DNA from: Klenkia taihuensis | Lineage (GTDB): Bacteria; Actinomycetota; Actinomycetes; Mycobacteriales; Geodermatophilaceae | Reading direction: 5' to 3' | DNA: 64,000 bases | Assembly: GCF_900112525.1 (NCBI RefSeq) | Contig: NZ_FOMD01000007.1 | Span: 62,001-126,000, forward strand | In this document: positions 53,602 to 63,131 of the stretch, one piece after another | Layout: every line of letters begins with the position of its first letter | Position numbering within the stretch: position 1 is the first letter of the stretch | Translations under genes and position numbers: made by a program | Notes under the pieces: model-generated | Seen by the model: the letters and a program-made list of their open reading frames with translations, nothing else | What the model was told of the DNA's origin: nothing | The model's database searches: none

Positions 53602-56166
53602 TCAGCCCTCGACGCCGCCACGGAGGAGGTACAGCGCACCCTCGAGCTCGTCGGGCTTGAGCAGCACGTCCCGGGCCTTGGACCCCTCGGACGGCCCGAC
53701 GATGCCGCGGCTCTCCATCAGGTCCATCAGCCGGCCGGCCTTGGCGAACCCGACCCGCAGCTTGCGCTGCAGCATCGAGGTCGACCCGAACTGGCTGGTG
53801 ACCACCAGCTCGACGGCCTGCACGAGCAGCTCCAGGTCACCGCCGATGTCCTCGTCGATCTCCTTCTGCTCGCCGGCCGCGGCAGTGAAGACCTCCTCGC
53901 GGTACTCGGGCTCGGCCTGCCGCTTGGTGAACTCGACGACCGCCTCGATCTCGGCGTCGGAGACGAAGGCGCCCTGCACGCGCAGCGGCTTGCCCGCGCC
54001 GATCGGCAGGAACAGGGCGTCGCCCATGCCGATCAGCTTCTCCGCGCCGGGCTGGTCGAGGATGACCCGGCTGTCGGTCAGGCTGGAGGTGGAGAAGGCC
54101 AGCCGGGAGGGCACGTTGGCCTTGATCAGGCCGGTGACGACGTCGACCGAGGGCCGCTGGGTGGCCAGCACCAGGTGGATGCCGGCGGCGCGGGCCTTCT
54201 GGGTGATCCGGACGATCGACTCCTCGACGTCGCGGGCGGCGACCATCATGAGGTCGGCCAGCTCGTCGACGATGGCCAGGATGTAGGGGTAGGGCCGGTA
54301 GACCCGCTCGCTGCCGGGGGGCGCGGTGACCTCGCCGCGCTCGACCTTGCGGTTGAAGTCGTCGACGTGCCGGACGCCGGTGGCGCGCATGTCCTGGTAG
54401 CGCTGCTCCATCTCCTCGACCAGCCAGGCCAGCGCGGTGGCGGCCTTCTTCGGGTCGGTGATGATCGGCGTGATCAGGTGCGGGATGCCGTCGTAGGGGG
54501 TCAGCTCGACCATCTTGGGGTCGATGAGGATCATCCGGAGCTGGTCCGGCGTGGCCCGCAGCAGCAGCGAGGTCAGCAGCGAGTTCACGCACGAGGACTT
54601 GCCGGCGCCGGTCGCGCCGGCGACCAGCAGGTGCGGCATCTTCGCCAGGTTGGCGCAGACGAAACCGCCCTCGATGTCCTTGCCCAGGCCGACCAGCATG
54701 GGGTGCGGGTCCTGCTTGGCCGCACCCGAGCGCAGCACGTCGCCGAGGCTGACCTTCTCGCGGTCGACGTTGGGCACCTCGATGCCGACCGCGGACTTGC
54801 CGGGGATCGGCGCCAGGATGCGGATGTTGTCGTTGGCGACGGCGTAGGCGAGGTTGCGGGTCAGCGCGGTGATCTTCTCGACCTTGACCGCGGGGCCGAG
54901 CTCGACCTCGTAGCGGGTCACCGTCGGGCCGCGGGTGAACCCGGTGACCGCGGCGTCGATGTTGAACTGCTCGAGGACGCCGGTGATGGCCTCGATGGCG
55001 ATGTCGTTGGACTTCGACCGGGCCTTGGGCGGGTCGCCCGGGCGCAGCGAGTTCAGCGAGGGCAGCACGTAGTCGCCCTCGACCGGCTCGATGACCATCT
55101 GCTCGGGCTCGGTGATCGGCGGCAGCTCGGGCTCGACCCGGCGGGTGCGGTCCTCCACCACGGGCGGACGGCGCAGGGCGGTCCCCGTCGTGGGCTCCAC
55201 GGCCACCGCGTCGCCGGCCCCGTCCACGTCGCCGGTGTCGATGACGCCGGTCTCGGCGGAGTCGGCGGCGGCGGTGAGCGCGTCCATGGCGGCCTGCGCC
55301 CGGCCGCGGCGGGTGGCGCGCGGCTTGGGCGGGTCGGCGTCCTCGCCGAGGTCGGGGACGAACTCGTCGTCCTCGTACTCCTCGTCGTCGTAGTCGTCGT
55401 CGGCGCGGCCGGTGACCCGGTCGACGAACCCGCGCAGCCGCTCGGGCACCTGGTGCACCGGGGTGGCGGTGACGACCAGGACGCCGAAGAACACCACGAG
55501 CAGGAACAGCGCCACGCCCACGGCGGTGCCGACGCCGGCGCCGACCGGGTTGCCGACGGCCCAGCCGACCAGGCCGCCACCGGCGTGCCGCTCGTCGCCG
55601 GTGGGCGAGCCGGTGACCAGGTGCGCGATGCCGAGCACCGGCAGCACGATGCAGATCCAGCCGATGACCAGCCGGCCGCGGGCCTCGGGGCGGGGGCCGT
55701 GCCGCAGCAGCCGGAGCGCGGCCAGCAGCAGCACGACGGGCAGCAGGTAGGTCAGCGCGCCGAACGCCCAGCGGAAGGCGTCCACGATCCCGGAGCCGAC
55801 CGGGCCGACGTCGCCGACGTAGGCGGTCACCCCCAGCACGATGGCCAGGCCGAGGACGGCGAGGCCGACGCCGTCCCGGCGGTGCTCGGGGGCCAGCGGC
55901 TCGGCCTCCTCGGGCCGGGCGACCGAGCGGGCCAGCCCACCGGCGCCGCGGGCCAGCAGCGACCAGGTGCCGCTGGCCGCCGACCACAGCCCGGCCCCGA
56001 CGGAGCGGCGCCTGGGGGCGGGTCGGCGGGCCGCGGTGGTGCTCCCCCGCTTGGCCGGCGCCCGCTTGGCGGGCGCCTTCTTCTTCGCAGCGGTGGTCGC
56101 CGGACGGCTGCGCGACGAGCTGCCGGAGGCCGACCGGCGGGTCGACGTGGTCGAGCGCGCAGGCAT
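53602..56166 (-). CDS. ftsK: DNA translocase FtsK/SpoIIIE
   Basis: Pumps chromosomal DNA through the closing septum. In 854 aa a basic Ala/Lys/Arg tail (1-60) precedes four membrane segments (about 100-245), and an acidic linker ([14 protein letters not shown]) follows. The motor has Walker [10 protein letters not shown] and Walker [15 protein letters not shown]. The C-terminal gamma winged helix ([25 protein letters not shown]) reads KOPS-type sites. ATG 56166 follows TACCGT by 7 nt, so it is probably leaderless. rimO starts 22 bp after its stop. Confidence 0.96.
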   Translation of the reverse strand: MPARSTTSTRRSASGSSSRSRPATTAAKKKAPAKRAPAKRGSTTAARRPAPRRRSVGAGLWSAASGTWSLLARGAGGLARSVARPEEAEPLAPEHRRDGVGLAVLGLAIVLGVTAYVGDVGPVGSGIVDAFRWAFGALTYLLPVVLLLAALRLLRHGPRPEARGRLVIGWICIVLPVLGIAHLVTGSPTGDERHAGGGLVGWAVGNPVGAGVGTAVGVALFLLVVFFGVLVVTATPVHQVPERLRGFVDRVTGRADDDYDDEEYEDDEFVPDLGEDADPPKPRATRRGRAQAAMDALTAAADSAETGVIDTGDVDGAGDAVAVEPTTGTALRRPPVVEDRTRRVEPELPPITEPEQMVIEPVEGDYVLPSLNSLRPGDPPKARSKSNDIAIEAITGVLEQFNIDAAVTGFTRGPTVTRYEVELGPAVKVEKITALTRNLAYAVANDNIRILAPIPGKSAVGIEVPNVDREKVSLGDVLRSGAAKQDPHPMLVGLGKDIEGGFVCANLAKMPHLLVAGATGAGKSSCVNSLLTSLLLRATPDQLRMILIDPKMVELTPYDGIPHLITPIITDPKKAATALAWLVEEMEQRYQDMRATGVRHVDDFNRKVERGEVTAPPGSERVYRPYPYILAIVDELADLMMVAARDVEESIVRITQKARAAGIHLVLATQRPSVDVVTGLIKANVPSRLAFSTSSLTDSRVILDQPGAEKLIGMGDALFLPIGAGKPLRVQGAFVSDAEIEAVVEFTKRQAEPEYREEVFTAAAGEQKEIDEDIGGDLELLVQAVELVVTSQFGSTSMLQRKLRVGFAKAGRLMDLMESRGIVGPSEGSKARDVLLKPDELEGALYLLRGGVEG

Positions 56167-56173
56167 GTCGCCG

Positions 56174-56179
56174 ACGGTA
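56174..56179 (-). promoter_or_regulatory. candidate -10 hexamer of ftsK
   Basis: TACCGT on the minus strand, 7 nt before ATG 56166. Same hexamer as at the DUF3046 and 33-aa genes. Confidence 0.5.
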
Positions 56180-56233
56180 ATCGCGCGCGTGGTGCCCGTG
56201 CGGCAGGCGGGAGAGCGTGTCTGCTCCCCGGAC

Positions 56234-56239
56234 TAGCGT
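56234..56239 (+). promoter_or_regulatory. candidate -10 hexamer of the S9 peptidase gene
   Basis: TAGCGT, 8 nt before ATG 56248, no ribosome site between. Confidence 0.45.
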
Positions 56240-56247
56240 CACAGGGC

Positions 56248-58188
56248 ATGCAGACGCTGCCCTTCGGATCCTGGCCGACCCCCATCACCTCCGAGCAGGT
56301 CGTGCGGACCGCCGCCCGGCTGGGCGAGGTCGCCGTCGACGCCGACGACGTCTGGTGGGCCGAGTCGCGGGCCGCCGAGGGCGGCAGGACGGTGCTGGTG
56401 CGGCGGTCCCCGGACGGCACGACGACCGACCTGCTGCCCCCGCCGTGGAACGCCCGCACCCGGGCGCACGAGTACGGCGGCGGGGCCTGGACCGTGGCGG
56501 CGGGCACGGTCCTGTTCACCGACTTCGCCGACCAGCGGCTGTACCGGGTGGTCCCGGGCGGGGACCCCGAGCCGCTGACGCCCGAGCCGGCGATCGCCTC
56601 GGGCGTGCGGTTCGCCGACCTGTCGGTGACCCCGGGCGGGCAGGTGCTGTGCGTGCGGGAGACCCACACCGCCTCCGGCGACGCGGCCGAGGTGGTGCAC
56701 GAGGTGGTCGCCGTCGGCCTCGACGGCACCACCGAGGTGCTGGTCACCGGGCCCGGCTTCGTCTCCGACCCCCGCCTGGGTCCCGACGGGGCGCTCAGCT
56801 GGTTGCAGTGGCAGCACCCGGCGATGCCCTGGGACGCCGCGCAGCTGGTCGTGCGGGCCGCCGACGGCGCGCAGACCGTGGTCGCCGGGGGCGACGGCGA
56901 GTCCGTGGTGCAGCCGACCTGGGCCGCCGACGGGTCGCTGCTGTTCTTCGCCGACCGCACCGGCTTCTGGTCGCTGTACCGGTGGCGCCCGGGCGGGGAG
57001 CCCGAGCTGCTGTGCGACCCGGGCAGCGACATGGCCGGCCCGCAGTGGGTCTTCGGGGCCAGCCGCGTCGCCGAGCTGGCCGACGGCCGGGTCGTGGTCG
57101 CCTACGGCCGGGACGGCGCCGACCGGCTCGCCGTCCTGGAGGCCGACGGCCCGCGCGAGCTGGACACCCGGTACGCCTCCTTCGCCCAGCTGCGCGCGCA
57201 GGGCACCGCCGTGGTGTGCGTCGCCGGCGGCCCGACGTCGAAGTCGGAGGTGGTCCGGGTCGACGCCGACGGTGGCGGGGTCGAGGTGCTCCGGCCGGCC
57301 CCGCAGGACGTCGACGAGTCCTTCTTCTCCCGGCCCGAGCACGTGACCTTCCCCACCACCGACGCCGACGGCGTCACCGAGGCGCACGCTCTCGTCTACC
57401 CGCCGACGAACCCGGGGTTCCGCGGGCCGGACGGCGAACGGCCGCCGCTGGTGGTCGTCGTGCACGGCGGCCCTACCGCGGCGGCCTCGCCGGTGCTGAC
57501 CCTGGGCGTGCAGTACTGGACCTCCCGCGGGTTCGCCGTCGCCGACGTCGACTACCGCGGGTCCACCGGCTACGGCCGCGCCTACCGGGACGCGCTGCAG
57601 GGCCGCTGGGGCGTGGCCGACCTCGACGACGTGGTGGCCTGCGTGCGGTGGCTGTCCTCGGACGCCGCGCCCGAGCACCTGCGGGTCGACCCGGACCGCG
57701 CGGTGATCCGGGGCGGGTCGGCCGGCGGCTACACGACGCTGGCCGCGCTGACCTTCCGGCCGGGGGTCTTCGCCGCCGGCGCCAGCCACTACGGCGTCGC
57801 CGACCTGGCGGCGCTGGCCCGGGACACCCACTCCTTCGAGTCGCGCTACCTCGACGGGCTGATTGCGCCCTGGCCGGCGGGCGAGGCGGTCTACCGCGAG
57901 CGCTCCCCCATCCACCACGTCGACCGGTTGGACACCCCGCTGGCGGTCTTCCAGGGCGCCGAGGACCGGGTGGTGCCGCCGGAGCAGGCCGAGATGATGG
58001 TGGCGGCGCTGCGCGACAAGGGCGTGCCGCACGCCTACCTGCTGTTCCCGGGCGAGCAGCACGGGTTCCGGAGGTCGGAGAACATCCGGGCGTCGCTGGA
58101 CGGCGAGCTGTCCTTCTACGCCCAGGTGCTCGGCTTCGACCTCCCCGAAGACGAGGGCATCGACCGCATCGAGGTGGTCCGGCCGTAG
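56248..58188 (+). CDS. S9-family prolyl oligopeptidase-like serine peptidase
   Basis: A 646-aa enzyme. Residues 1-370 form a beta-propeller with blade motifs (GSLLFFADRTGFWSLYRW). The C-terminal alpha/beta-hydrolase domain has VVVHGGPTAA (oxyanion), nucleophile in IRGGSAGGYTT, acid in QGAEDRVVPP and histidine in EQHGFRR. No signal peptide, so cytoplasmic. The family (S9C, acylaminoacyl-peptidase type) cleaves small peptides; the exact substrate is unknown. Confidence 0.92.
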   Translation: MQTLPFGSWPTPITSEQVVRTAARLGEVAVDADDVWWAESRAAEGGRTVLVRRSPDGTTTDLLPPPWNARTRAHEYGGGAWTVAAGTVLFTDFADQRLYRVVPGGDPEPLTPEPAIASGVRFADLSVTPGGQVLCVRETHTASGDAAEVVHEVVAVGLDGTTEVLVTGPGFVSDPRLGPDGALSWLQWQHPAMPWDAAQLVVRAADGAQTVVAGGDGESVVQPTWAADGSLLFFADRTGFWSLYRWRPGGEPELLCDPGSDMAGPQWVFGASRVAELADGRVVVAYGRDGADRLAVLEADGPRELDTRYASFAQLRAQGTAVVCVAGGPTSKSEVVRVDADGGGVEVLRPAPQDVDESFFSRPEHVTFPTTDADGVTEAHALVYPPTNPGFRGPDGERPPLVVVVHGGPTAAASPVLTLGVQYWTSRGFAVADVDYRGSTGYGRAYRDALQGRWGVADLDDVVACVRWLSSDAAPEHLRVDPDRAVIRGGSAGGYTTLAALTFRPGVFAAGASHYGVADLAALARDTHSFESRYLDGLIAPWPAGEAVYRERSPIHHVDRLDTPLAVFQGAEDRVVPPEQAEMMVAALRDKGVPHAYLLFPGEQHGFRRSENIRASLDGELSFYAQVLGFDLPEDEGIDRIEVVRP

Positions 58189-58197
58189 GCCGGGCCC

Positions 58198-59877
58198 TCA
58201 GACCTCCAGGACGGTGGGGATGATCATGGGGCGGCGCCGGTAGGTGTCCGACACCCACTTCCCCACCGTCCGGCGCACCACCTGCGCGAGCCGGTGCGAG
58301 TCGACCGGGCCCTGCTCCAGGGTGGTGCGCAGCGCCTCCTCGACCAGGGCCAGCGCGGGGGCGAAGGCCTCGGGGTCGTCGGAGAACCCGCGCGAGGACA
58401 GGTGCACCGGCGCGACGACGGTGCCGGTGGCCGGCTCGACGACGACGGTGAGCGCCACGAACCCCTCGTCGCCGAGGATGCGCCGCGCCTGCAGCGACTC
58501 CTCCCCCACGTCCCCGACGTTGAGCCCGTCGACGTAGACGTTGCCGATCGGCACCGCGCCGACCACCGACGCGACGCCGTCCACCAGGTCGACCACGACG
58601 CCGTCCTCGGCCAGCAGCACCTGCTCGGGGGCGAGACCGGCCTCGGCGGCGACGGCGGCGTGCGCGCGCAGGTGCCGCCACTCGCCGTGCACCGGCAGCA
58701 GGTGCCGGGGCCGGGCGACCTGCAGCAGCAGCCGCAGCTCGCCGGCGGGTGCGTGCCCGGAGACGTGCACCCGGGCGGTCTCCTTGTGCACCACGGTGGC
58801 GCCGAGCCGGGCCAGACCGTTGATGACCCGGTAGACCGCGGTCTCGTTGCCCGGCACCAGGGAGCTGGCCAGCACGACGGTGTCGCCGGGGGTGATGGTG
58901 ACGTGGGCGTGGGTGCCGGCGGCCATCCGGCCCAGCGCGCTCAGCGGCTCGCCCTGCGAGCCGGTGCTCACCAGCACCACCTGCTCGGGCGGCATCGCGG
59001 TGGCCTCGTCGAGGGGCACCAGCAGCCCGGGCGGGACGTGCAGCAGGCCGAGCTCCTGCGCGACGCCCATGTTGCGGACCATCGACCGGCCCACCAGCGC
59101 CACCCGCCGGCCGTGCTTGGCCGCCTGGTCGAGGACCTGCTGGATGCGGTGCACGTGGCTGGCGAAGCTGGACACGATGAGCCGTTGCTCCGCGCCGGCG
59201 AAGACCGAGTCCAGCACCGGGCCGATGGAGCGCTCGCTGGTGACGAAGCCGGGCACCTCGGCGTTCGTGGAGTCGGCGAGCAGCAGGTCGATGCCGGCCG
59301 CGCCGAGCCGGGCGAAGGCGCCGAGGTCGGTGAGCTTCCCGTCCAGGGGCAGCTGGTCCATCTTGAAGTCGCCGGTGTGCACCAGGGTGCCGGCGGGGGT
59401 GTGCACCGCGACGGCGAGGGCGTCGGGGATGGAGTGGTTGACGCAGACGAACTCGAGGTCGAAGGGCCCGGCCCGGTGGGTGCCGCCGGCGGCCACCTCG
59501 ACCAGCTCGGGCACGATCCGGTGCTCGCGCAGCTTCGCCGCGACCAGCGCCAGGGTGAACCGGGACCCGACCAGCGGGATGTCGGCACGCAGCCGCAGCA
59601 GGTAGGGCACCGCGCCGATGTGGTCCTCGTGCCCGTGGGTGAGGACGACGGCCTCGACGTCGTCCAATCGGTCCTCGACGACGGAGAAGTCGGGCAGGAT
59701 GAGGTCCACGCCGGGCTGCTCGGCCTCGGGGAAGAGCACCCCGCAGTCGATGACCAGCAGCCGGCCGTCGAACTCCAGCACGGCCATGTTGCGGCCGATC
59801 TCGCCCAGCCCGCCGAGCGCGACCACCCGCAGCCCGCCCGCGGGAAGCGGCGGGGGCGCGGTCAGCTGGCCGATCAC
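58198..59877 (-). CDS. rnj: ribonuclease J
   Basis: A 559-aa beta-CASP metallo-lactamase nuclease for mRNA decay and rRNA maturation (Rv2752c homologue). The metal motif HGHEDHIG is followed by HTGDFKMDQ, HVSGHAP and the HLLPVHGEWRHL beta-CASP motif. GTG 59877 overlaps the dapA stop (GTGA). The order thyX-dapA-rnj is the mycobacterial one. Confidence 0.95.
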   Translation of the reverse strand: MIGQLTAPPPLPAGGLRVVALGGLGEIGRNMAVLEFDGRLLVIDCGVLFPEAEQPGVDLILPDFSVVEDRLDDVEAVVLTHGHEDHIGAVPYLLRLRADIPLVGSRFTLALVAAKLREHRIVPELVEVAAGGTHRAGPFDLEFVCVNHSIPDALAVAVHTPAGTLVHTGDFKMDQLPLDGKLTDLGAFARLGAAGIDLLLADSTNAEVPGFVTSERSIGPVLDSVFAGAEQRLIVSSFASHVHRIQQVLDQAAKHGRRVALVGRSMVRNMGVAQELGLLHVPPGLLVPLDEATAMPPEQVVLVSTGSQGEPLSALGRMAAGTHAHVTITPGDTVVLASSLVPGNETAVYRVINGLARLGATVVHKETARVHVSGHAPAGELRLLLQVARPRHLLPVHGEWRHLRAHAAVAAEAGLAPEQVLLAEDGVVVDLVDGVASVVGAVPIGNVYVDGLNVGDVGEESLQARRILGDEGFVALTVVVEPATGTVVAPVHLSSRGFSDDPEAFAPALALVEEALRTTLEQGPVDSHRLAQVVRRTVGKWVSDTYRRRPMIIPTVLEV

Positions 59878-60782
59878 AGCGCGAGGCCCCCGGCGGCGAG
59901 GTCGCGGCGCAGCTGGGCGACCTCCTCGGCGGTGGCGTCGACCAGCGGCGGCCGGGTCGGCCCGGCGGGGAGGCCCAGCGCGTGCAGCGCGGCCTTGACC
60001 ATCATGGCGCCCTGCCCGCCGCCCATGATCCCGGCGTAGACCGGCAGCAGCGCGTCGTTGACCGCCCGCGCCCGGGGCAGGTCGCCGGCCTCGACCGCGG
60101 CGACCAGGTCGGCCAGCTGCGGGCCGACGACGTGGCCGACGACGCTGACCACCCCGACGGCGCCGATCGCCAGCAGCGCGAGGTTGAGGACGTCGTCCCC
60201 GCTGTAGTAGGCGAGGTCGGTGCGGGCGAGGGTCCAGGAGACGTCGTTGAGGTTGCCCTTGGCGTCCTTGACCGCCACGACCCGCGGGTGCTCGGCCAGC
60301 CGGACCAGGGTGTCGACGGCGATCGGCACCTGCGAGCGCGGCGGGATGTCGTAGAGCATGACCGGCAGCTCGGTGGCGTCGGCCACCGCGCCGAAGTGGG
60401 CGAGCAGGCCGCGCTGGGTGGGCCGGTTGTAGTACGGGGTGACGACGAGCAGGCCGTGGGCGCCGGCCCGCTCGGCGGCCTGCGCCTTCTCGATGGAGTG
60501 CGCGGTGTCGTTCGTGCCGGCCCCGGCGACCACCACGGCGCGGTCGCCGACGGCGTCGAGCACCGCGCGGAGCAGCTCGACCTGCTCGGCGTCGGAGACG
60601 GTCGGGGACTCCCCCGTCGTCCCGTTGACCACCAGGCCGTCGTGCCGGCCGCGGTCGACCAGGTGGCTGGCGAGCTCCTGCGCGCCGGCGAGGTCCACGG
60701 ACCCGTCCTCGGTGAACGGGGTGACCATCGCGGTGAGCACCCGGCCGAAGGGGCGGGCGGGGTCGGCGGCGTGCGCGGTCAT
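59874..60782 (-). CDS. dapA: 4-hydroxy-tetrahydrodipicolinate synthase
   Basis: First committed step of lysine/DAP synthesis, condensing pyruvate with aspartate semialdehyde. 302 aa with GTTGESPT, YYNRPTQ (the substrate-relay tyrosine), MLYDIPPRS and the Schiff-base lysine in AVKDAKGN. ATG 60782 follows TAGGTT by 7 nt (60790-60795), so it may have its own leaderless promoter even though thyX is just upstream. Confidence 0.96.
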   Translation of the reverse strand: MTAHAADPARPFGRVLTAMVTPFTEDGSVDLAGAQELASHLVDRGRHDGLVVNGTTGESPTVSDAEQVELLRAVLDAVGDRAVVVAGAGTNDTAHSIEKAQAAERAGAHGLLVVTPYYNRPTQRGLLAHFGAVADATELPVMLYDIPPRSQVPIAVDTLVRLAEHPRVVAVKDAKGNLNDVSWTLARTDLAYYSGDDVLNLALLAIGAVGVVSVVGHVVGPQLADLVAAVEAGDLPRARAVNDALLPVYAGIMGGGQGAMMVKAALHALGLPAGPTRPPLVDATAEEVAQLRRDLAAGGLAL

Positions 60783-60789
60783 GACCGCC

Positions 60790-60795
60790 AACCTA
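60790..60795 (-). promoter_or_regulatory. candidate -10 hexamer of dapA
   Basis: TAGGTT on the minus strand, 7 nt before ATG 60782. Confidence 0.45.
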
Positions 60796-60832
60796 CCCAG
60801 CGCCGCCGGGCCGCGCGGCGGCCCCGCCGCGG

Positions 60833-61585
60833 TCAGCCCTCGCCGACCAGCGGGCTGGCGGCCACCCTCGACCCGTCGGGCAGCGAGCTGATCCGGAAGT
60901 CGCCGAACACGTTCCCGGCGACCCGCTGCAGCTCCTCCAGGCAGCGCACCGCCAGGTCCCGGATCTCCACGTCGGCGTGCTCGCTGGCCCGCATGGCCAC
61001 GAAGTGCCGCCATGCCCGGTAGTTGCCGGTGACCACGATGCGGGTCTCGGTGGCGTTGGGCAGGACCGCGCGCGCGGCCTGCCGGGCCTGCTTGCGGCGC
61101 AGGGTGGCGTTCGGGACGTCGGCGAAGCGCGCCTCGAGGCCGGCCAGCAGCGCGCCGTAGGCCAGCCGGGAGCTCTCCACGGCGTCGCTGAACAGCTGGT
61201 GCAGCTCGGGGTCGTCGGCGATGACGTCGGGCTCGACGAAGGCGGCGTCCCCCTCGGGCACGTAGCGCTGCGAGAGCTGGCTGTAGGAGAAGTGCCGGTG
61301 CCGGATGAGCTCGTGGGTGAGCGAGCGGGAGACCCCGGTCAGGTACATCGACACCGACCCGTGCTCCAGGACCGACAGGTGGCCCACCTCGAGGATGTGC
61401 CGCAGGTACCCGGCGTTGGTCGCGGTGGCCGGGTTGGGCTTGCCCCAGGACTGGTAGCAGGCCCGGCCGGCGAACTCGGCGAGCGCCTGCCCGCCGTCGG
61501 CGTCGGTGCTCCAGGGGACGTCGGAGGGCGGCGTGAACTGCGTCTGGGCGACGACCTGGACCGTCAGCGGGGCGATGTCGGGCAC
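60833..61585 (-). CDS. thyX: flavin-dependent thymidylate synthase ThyX
   Basis: Makes dTMP with FAD/NADPH and methylene-tetrahydrofolate, without producing dihydrofolate. The 250-aa protein has the ThyX motif [13 protein letters not shown] at 95-107. [20 protein letters not shown] and [19 protein letters not shown] complete the flavin and substrate sites. GTG 61585 follows TAGGCT by 8 nt. Found here in addition to thyA. Confidence 0.96.
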   Translation of the reverse strand: MPDIAPLTVQVVAQTQFTPPSDVPWSTDADGGQALAEFAGRACYQSWGKPNPATATNAGYLRHILEVGHLSVLEHGSVSMYLTGVSRSLTHELIRHRHFSYSQLSQRYVPEGDAAFVEPDVIADDPELHQLFSDAVESSRLAYGALLAGLEARFADVPNATLRRKQARQAARAVLPNATETRIVVTGNYRAWRHFVAMRASEHADVEIRDLAVRCLEELQRVAGNVFGDFRISSLPDGSRVAASPLVGEG

Positions 61586-61593
61586 GGTCCCCG

Positions 61594-61599
61594 AGCCTA
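61594..61599 (-). promoter_or_regulatory. candidate -10 hexamer of thyX
   Basis: TAGGCT on the minus strand, 8 nt before GTG 61585. Its upstream region is shared with the divergent RHH operon. Confidence 0.5.
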
Positions 61600-61623
61600 C
61601 GGGCGACGCACCGGCACCGCGGT

Positions 61624-61669
61624 GGCATTGCCATGACGCCATCGTGGTGTCATTCTGGCGCCATGACAT
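61624..61669. promoter_or_regulatory. cluster of palindromes between thyX and the RHH operon
   Basis: Three dyads within 46 bp: TGGCA-T-TGCCA; TGACGCCA-TCG-TGGTGTCA with one mismatch; and TGTCAT-N9-ATGACA. The last spans the start codon of the 44-aa ORF and a CATTCT hexamer. This arrangement suits an autoregulating ribbon-helix-helix protein. Confidence 0.5.
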
Positions 61670-61797
61670 CCGACCCCTACGTCGAGGAGCTGCGCAGCCA
61701 GCTCGGCCGGCGCCCCACCCGCACCCACGACCGCGACGTCGCCCGGCTCCTCTCGCCGTGGCGGCGCCGCCCCGCCGACCGCCACCGGCTGGGCTGA
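61663..61797 (+). CDS. small hypothetical protein (44 aa)
   Basis: A basic 44-aa peptide: [12 protein letters not shown], then a [14 protein letters not shown] segment. Not recognised. The ATG follows a CATTCT hexamer by 6 nt, and the next gene starts 16 bp after its stop. It heads a three-gene cluster with the RHH and DUF4097 genes. Existence rests on placement and codon composition. Confidence 0.5.
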   Translation: MTSDPYVEELRSQLGRRPTRTHDRDVARLLSPWRRRPADRHRLG

Positions 61798-61813
61798 CCC
61801 GCAGGATCACCGC

Positions 61814-62299
61814 ATGGACCTCAGCCAGTACGTCGACGCGCTCCGCGCCCACCTCCGGGCCACGGCGGCCGCCGGCACCGAGCAGACCCGGGCCACCGCC
61901 GGCCTGCTCGCCGACACCCTCGAGCCCGCCGTCCGGCTGGCCGTCACCGACGCCCTGGCCGCGATGGCCGCCGAGGTCACCGCCGCGCTCGACGACACCG
62001 CGGTCGACGTCGTCGTCCGCGGGCGCGACCCCGAGGTCGTCGTCACCCGCTCCGCCCCGCCCGCCACCGGACCCGCCGAGCCTGCCGCCGCACCTCCCGA
62101 CGACGACGAGGCCGTGGCCCGGATCAGCCTCCGGCTGCCCGAGTCGCTCAAGGCCCGCGCCGACGCCGCGGCCGCCACCGCCGGCGTCTCGCTGAACACC
62201 TGGCTGGTGCGCGCCGTCGCCACCGGCCTGCAGGCACCACCCCCCACCGCCCCGCGCTCGGGGCCGGGCCGCCGGATGACCGGCTGGGCCCGCAGCTGA
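61814..62299 (+). CDS. ribbon-helix-helix (HicB/Arc-like) protein
   Basis: A 161-aa protein. Residues 101-140 are a ribbon-helix-helix: [19 protein letters not shown], then [16 protein letters not shown]. The N-terminal 65 residues look like a helical partner or dimer domain ([17 protein letters not shown]), joined by a Pro/Ala linker. Annotated relatives are called HicB-type antitoxins, but no HicA toxin is present here. It probably binds the palindromes upstream of the operon. AGGA precedes the ATG. Confidence 0.8.
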   Translation: MDLSQYVDALRAHLRATAAAGTEQTRATAGLLADTLEPAVRLAVTDALAAMAAEVTAALDDTAVDVVVRGRDPEVVVTRSAPPATGPAEPAAAPPDDDEAVARISLRLPESLKARADAAAATAGVSLNTWLVRAVATGLQAPPPTAPRSGPGRRMTGWARS

Positions 62300-62314
62300 C
62301 CTGAGGAGCACGTC

Positions 62315-63130
62315 ATGACCGTCCGCCGCGAGACCTTCGCCGTCACCGGCCCCGCACCCGCCGTCGAGGTGCGCAACCCCGCCGGCTCGGTCCTGCTCAC
62401 CGCCGTCGAGGGCGCCGTCGAGATCACCGTCGACGTCGAGGCGCTCAACGGCGCCGCCGAGAGGGCCCTCGACGAGGTCGTCGTGCAGCACCTGCCCGGC
62501 AGTGCGGACGGCGCCCCGGCGCGGCTGCTGGTCAGCGTCCCCGCCTCGCGACTGCTGTCCAGCCCGCGGTTCGCCGTCACCGCCGTGCTGCCGGCCGGCT
62601 GCCCGCTGGGCCTCGCGGTCGCCTCGGCGGGGGCCACCGTCCGCGGGCCCTGGGGCGACGTCGACGTGGCCGGCGCCAGCGGGGACGTGCGGGTGGAGGC
62701 GTGCGCCGGGCTCGCCGTCCGCACCGCCAGCGCGGACGTGCACGTGGGCACGGTGACCGGGGACGCGGCCGTCCGGTCGGCCTCCGGGGACGTCCGGCTG
62801 GACGCGGTGTCGGGTTCGGTCACGGTGACGACCGCCTCCGGCGACGTCCGGCTCGGCCCGGTCGGCGGCGACGTCGAGGTCACCAGCGCCTCCGCCGACG
62901 TCGTCGTGGGCCGGGTGGCGTCCGGCGAGGTCGCCCTGCGGACGGTGTCGGGCGACGCGACGGTCGCGGTGGCCCCGGGCCTGCGCCTGTGGCTGGACCT
63001 GCAGACCGTCAGCGGCCGGCTGGACTCGCAGCTGGCCCCCGACGACGACGGGGCCGGGGACGGCGCCGCCGTGCTGACCGTGCGGATGCGCTCGGTGTCG
63101 GGCGACCTGCGGCTGCGCCGGGCGGGCTGA
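62315..63130 (+). CDS. DUF4097 beta-strand-repeat protein
   Basis: A 271-aa protein with repeated GD-V-beta units ([51 protein letters not shown]), forming a right-handed beta-helix-like structure. No signal peptide, so probably cytoplasmic. Function unknown; RHH-DUF4097 pairs recur in actinobacteria. A TGAGGAG ribosome site precedes the ATG. It is convergent, with one base between stops, with the next gene. Confidence 0.85.
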   Translation: MTVRRETFAVTGPAPAVEVRNPAGSVLLTAVEGAVEITVDVEALNGAAERALDEVVVQHLPGSADGAPARLLVSVPASRLLSSPRFAVTAVLPAGCPLGLAVASAGATVRGPWGDVDVAGASGDVRVEACAGLAVRTASADVHVGTVTGDAAVRSASGDVRLDAVSGSVTVTTASGDVRLGPVGGDVEVTSASADVVVGRVASGEVALRTVSGDATVAVAPGLRLWLDLQTVSGRLDSQLAPDDDGAGDGAAVLTVRMRSVSGDLRLRRAG

Positions 63131-63131
63131 T

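Noticed and set aside
54175-56247. Long plus-strand open frame continuous with the S9 peptidase frame
   Set aside because: The upstream part is antisense to ftsK. The peptidase starts at ATG 56248, with a TAGCGT hexamer 8 nt upstream.
61814-62299. HicAB toxin-antitoxin module
   Set aside because: The RHH domain fits an antitoxin but no HicA-like dsRBD toxin is found on either side.
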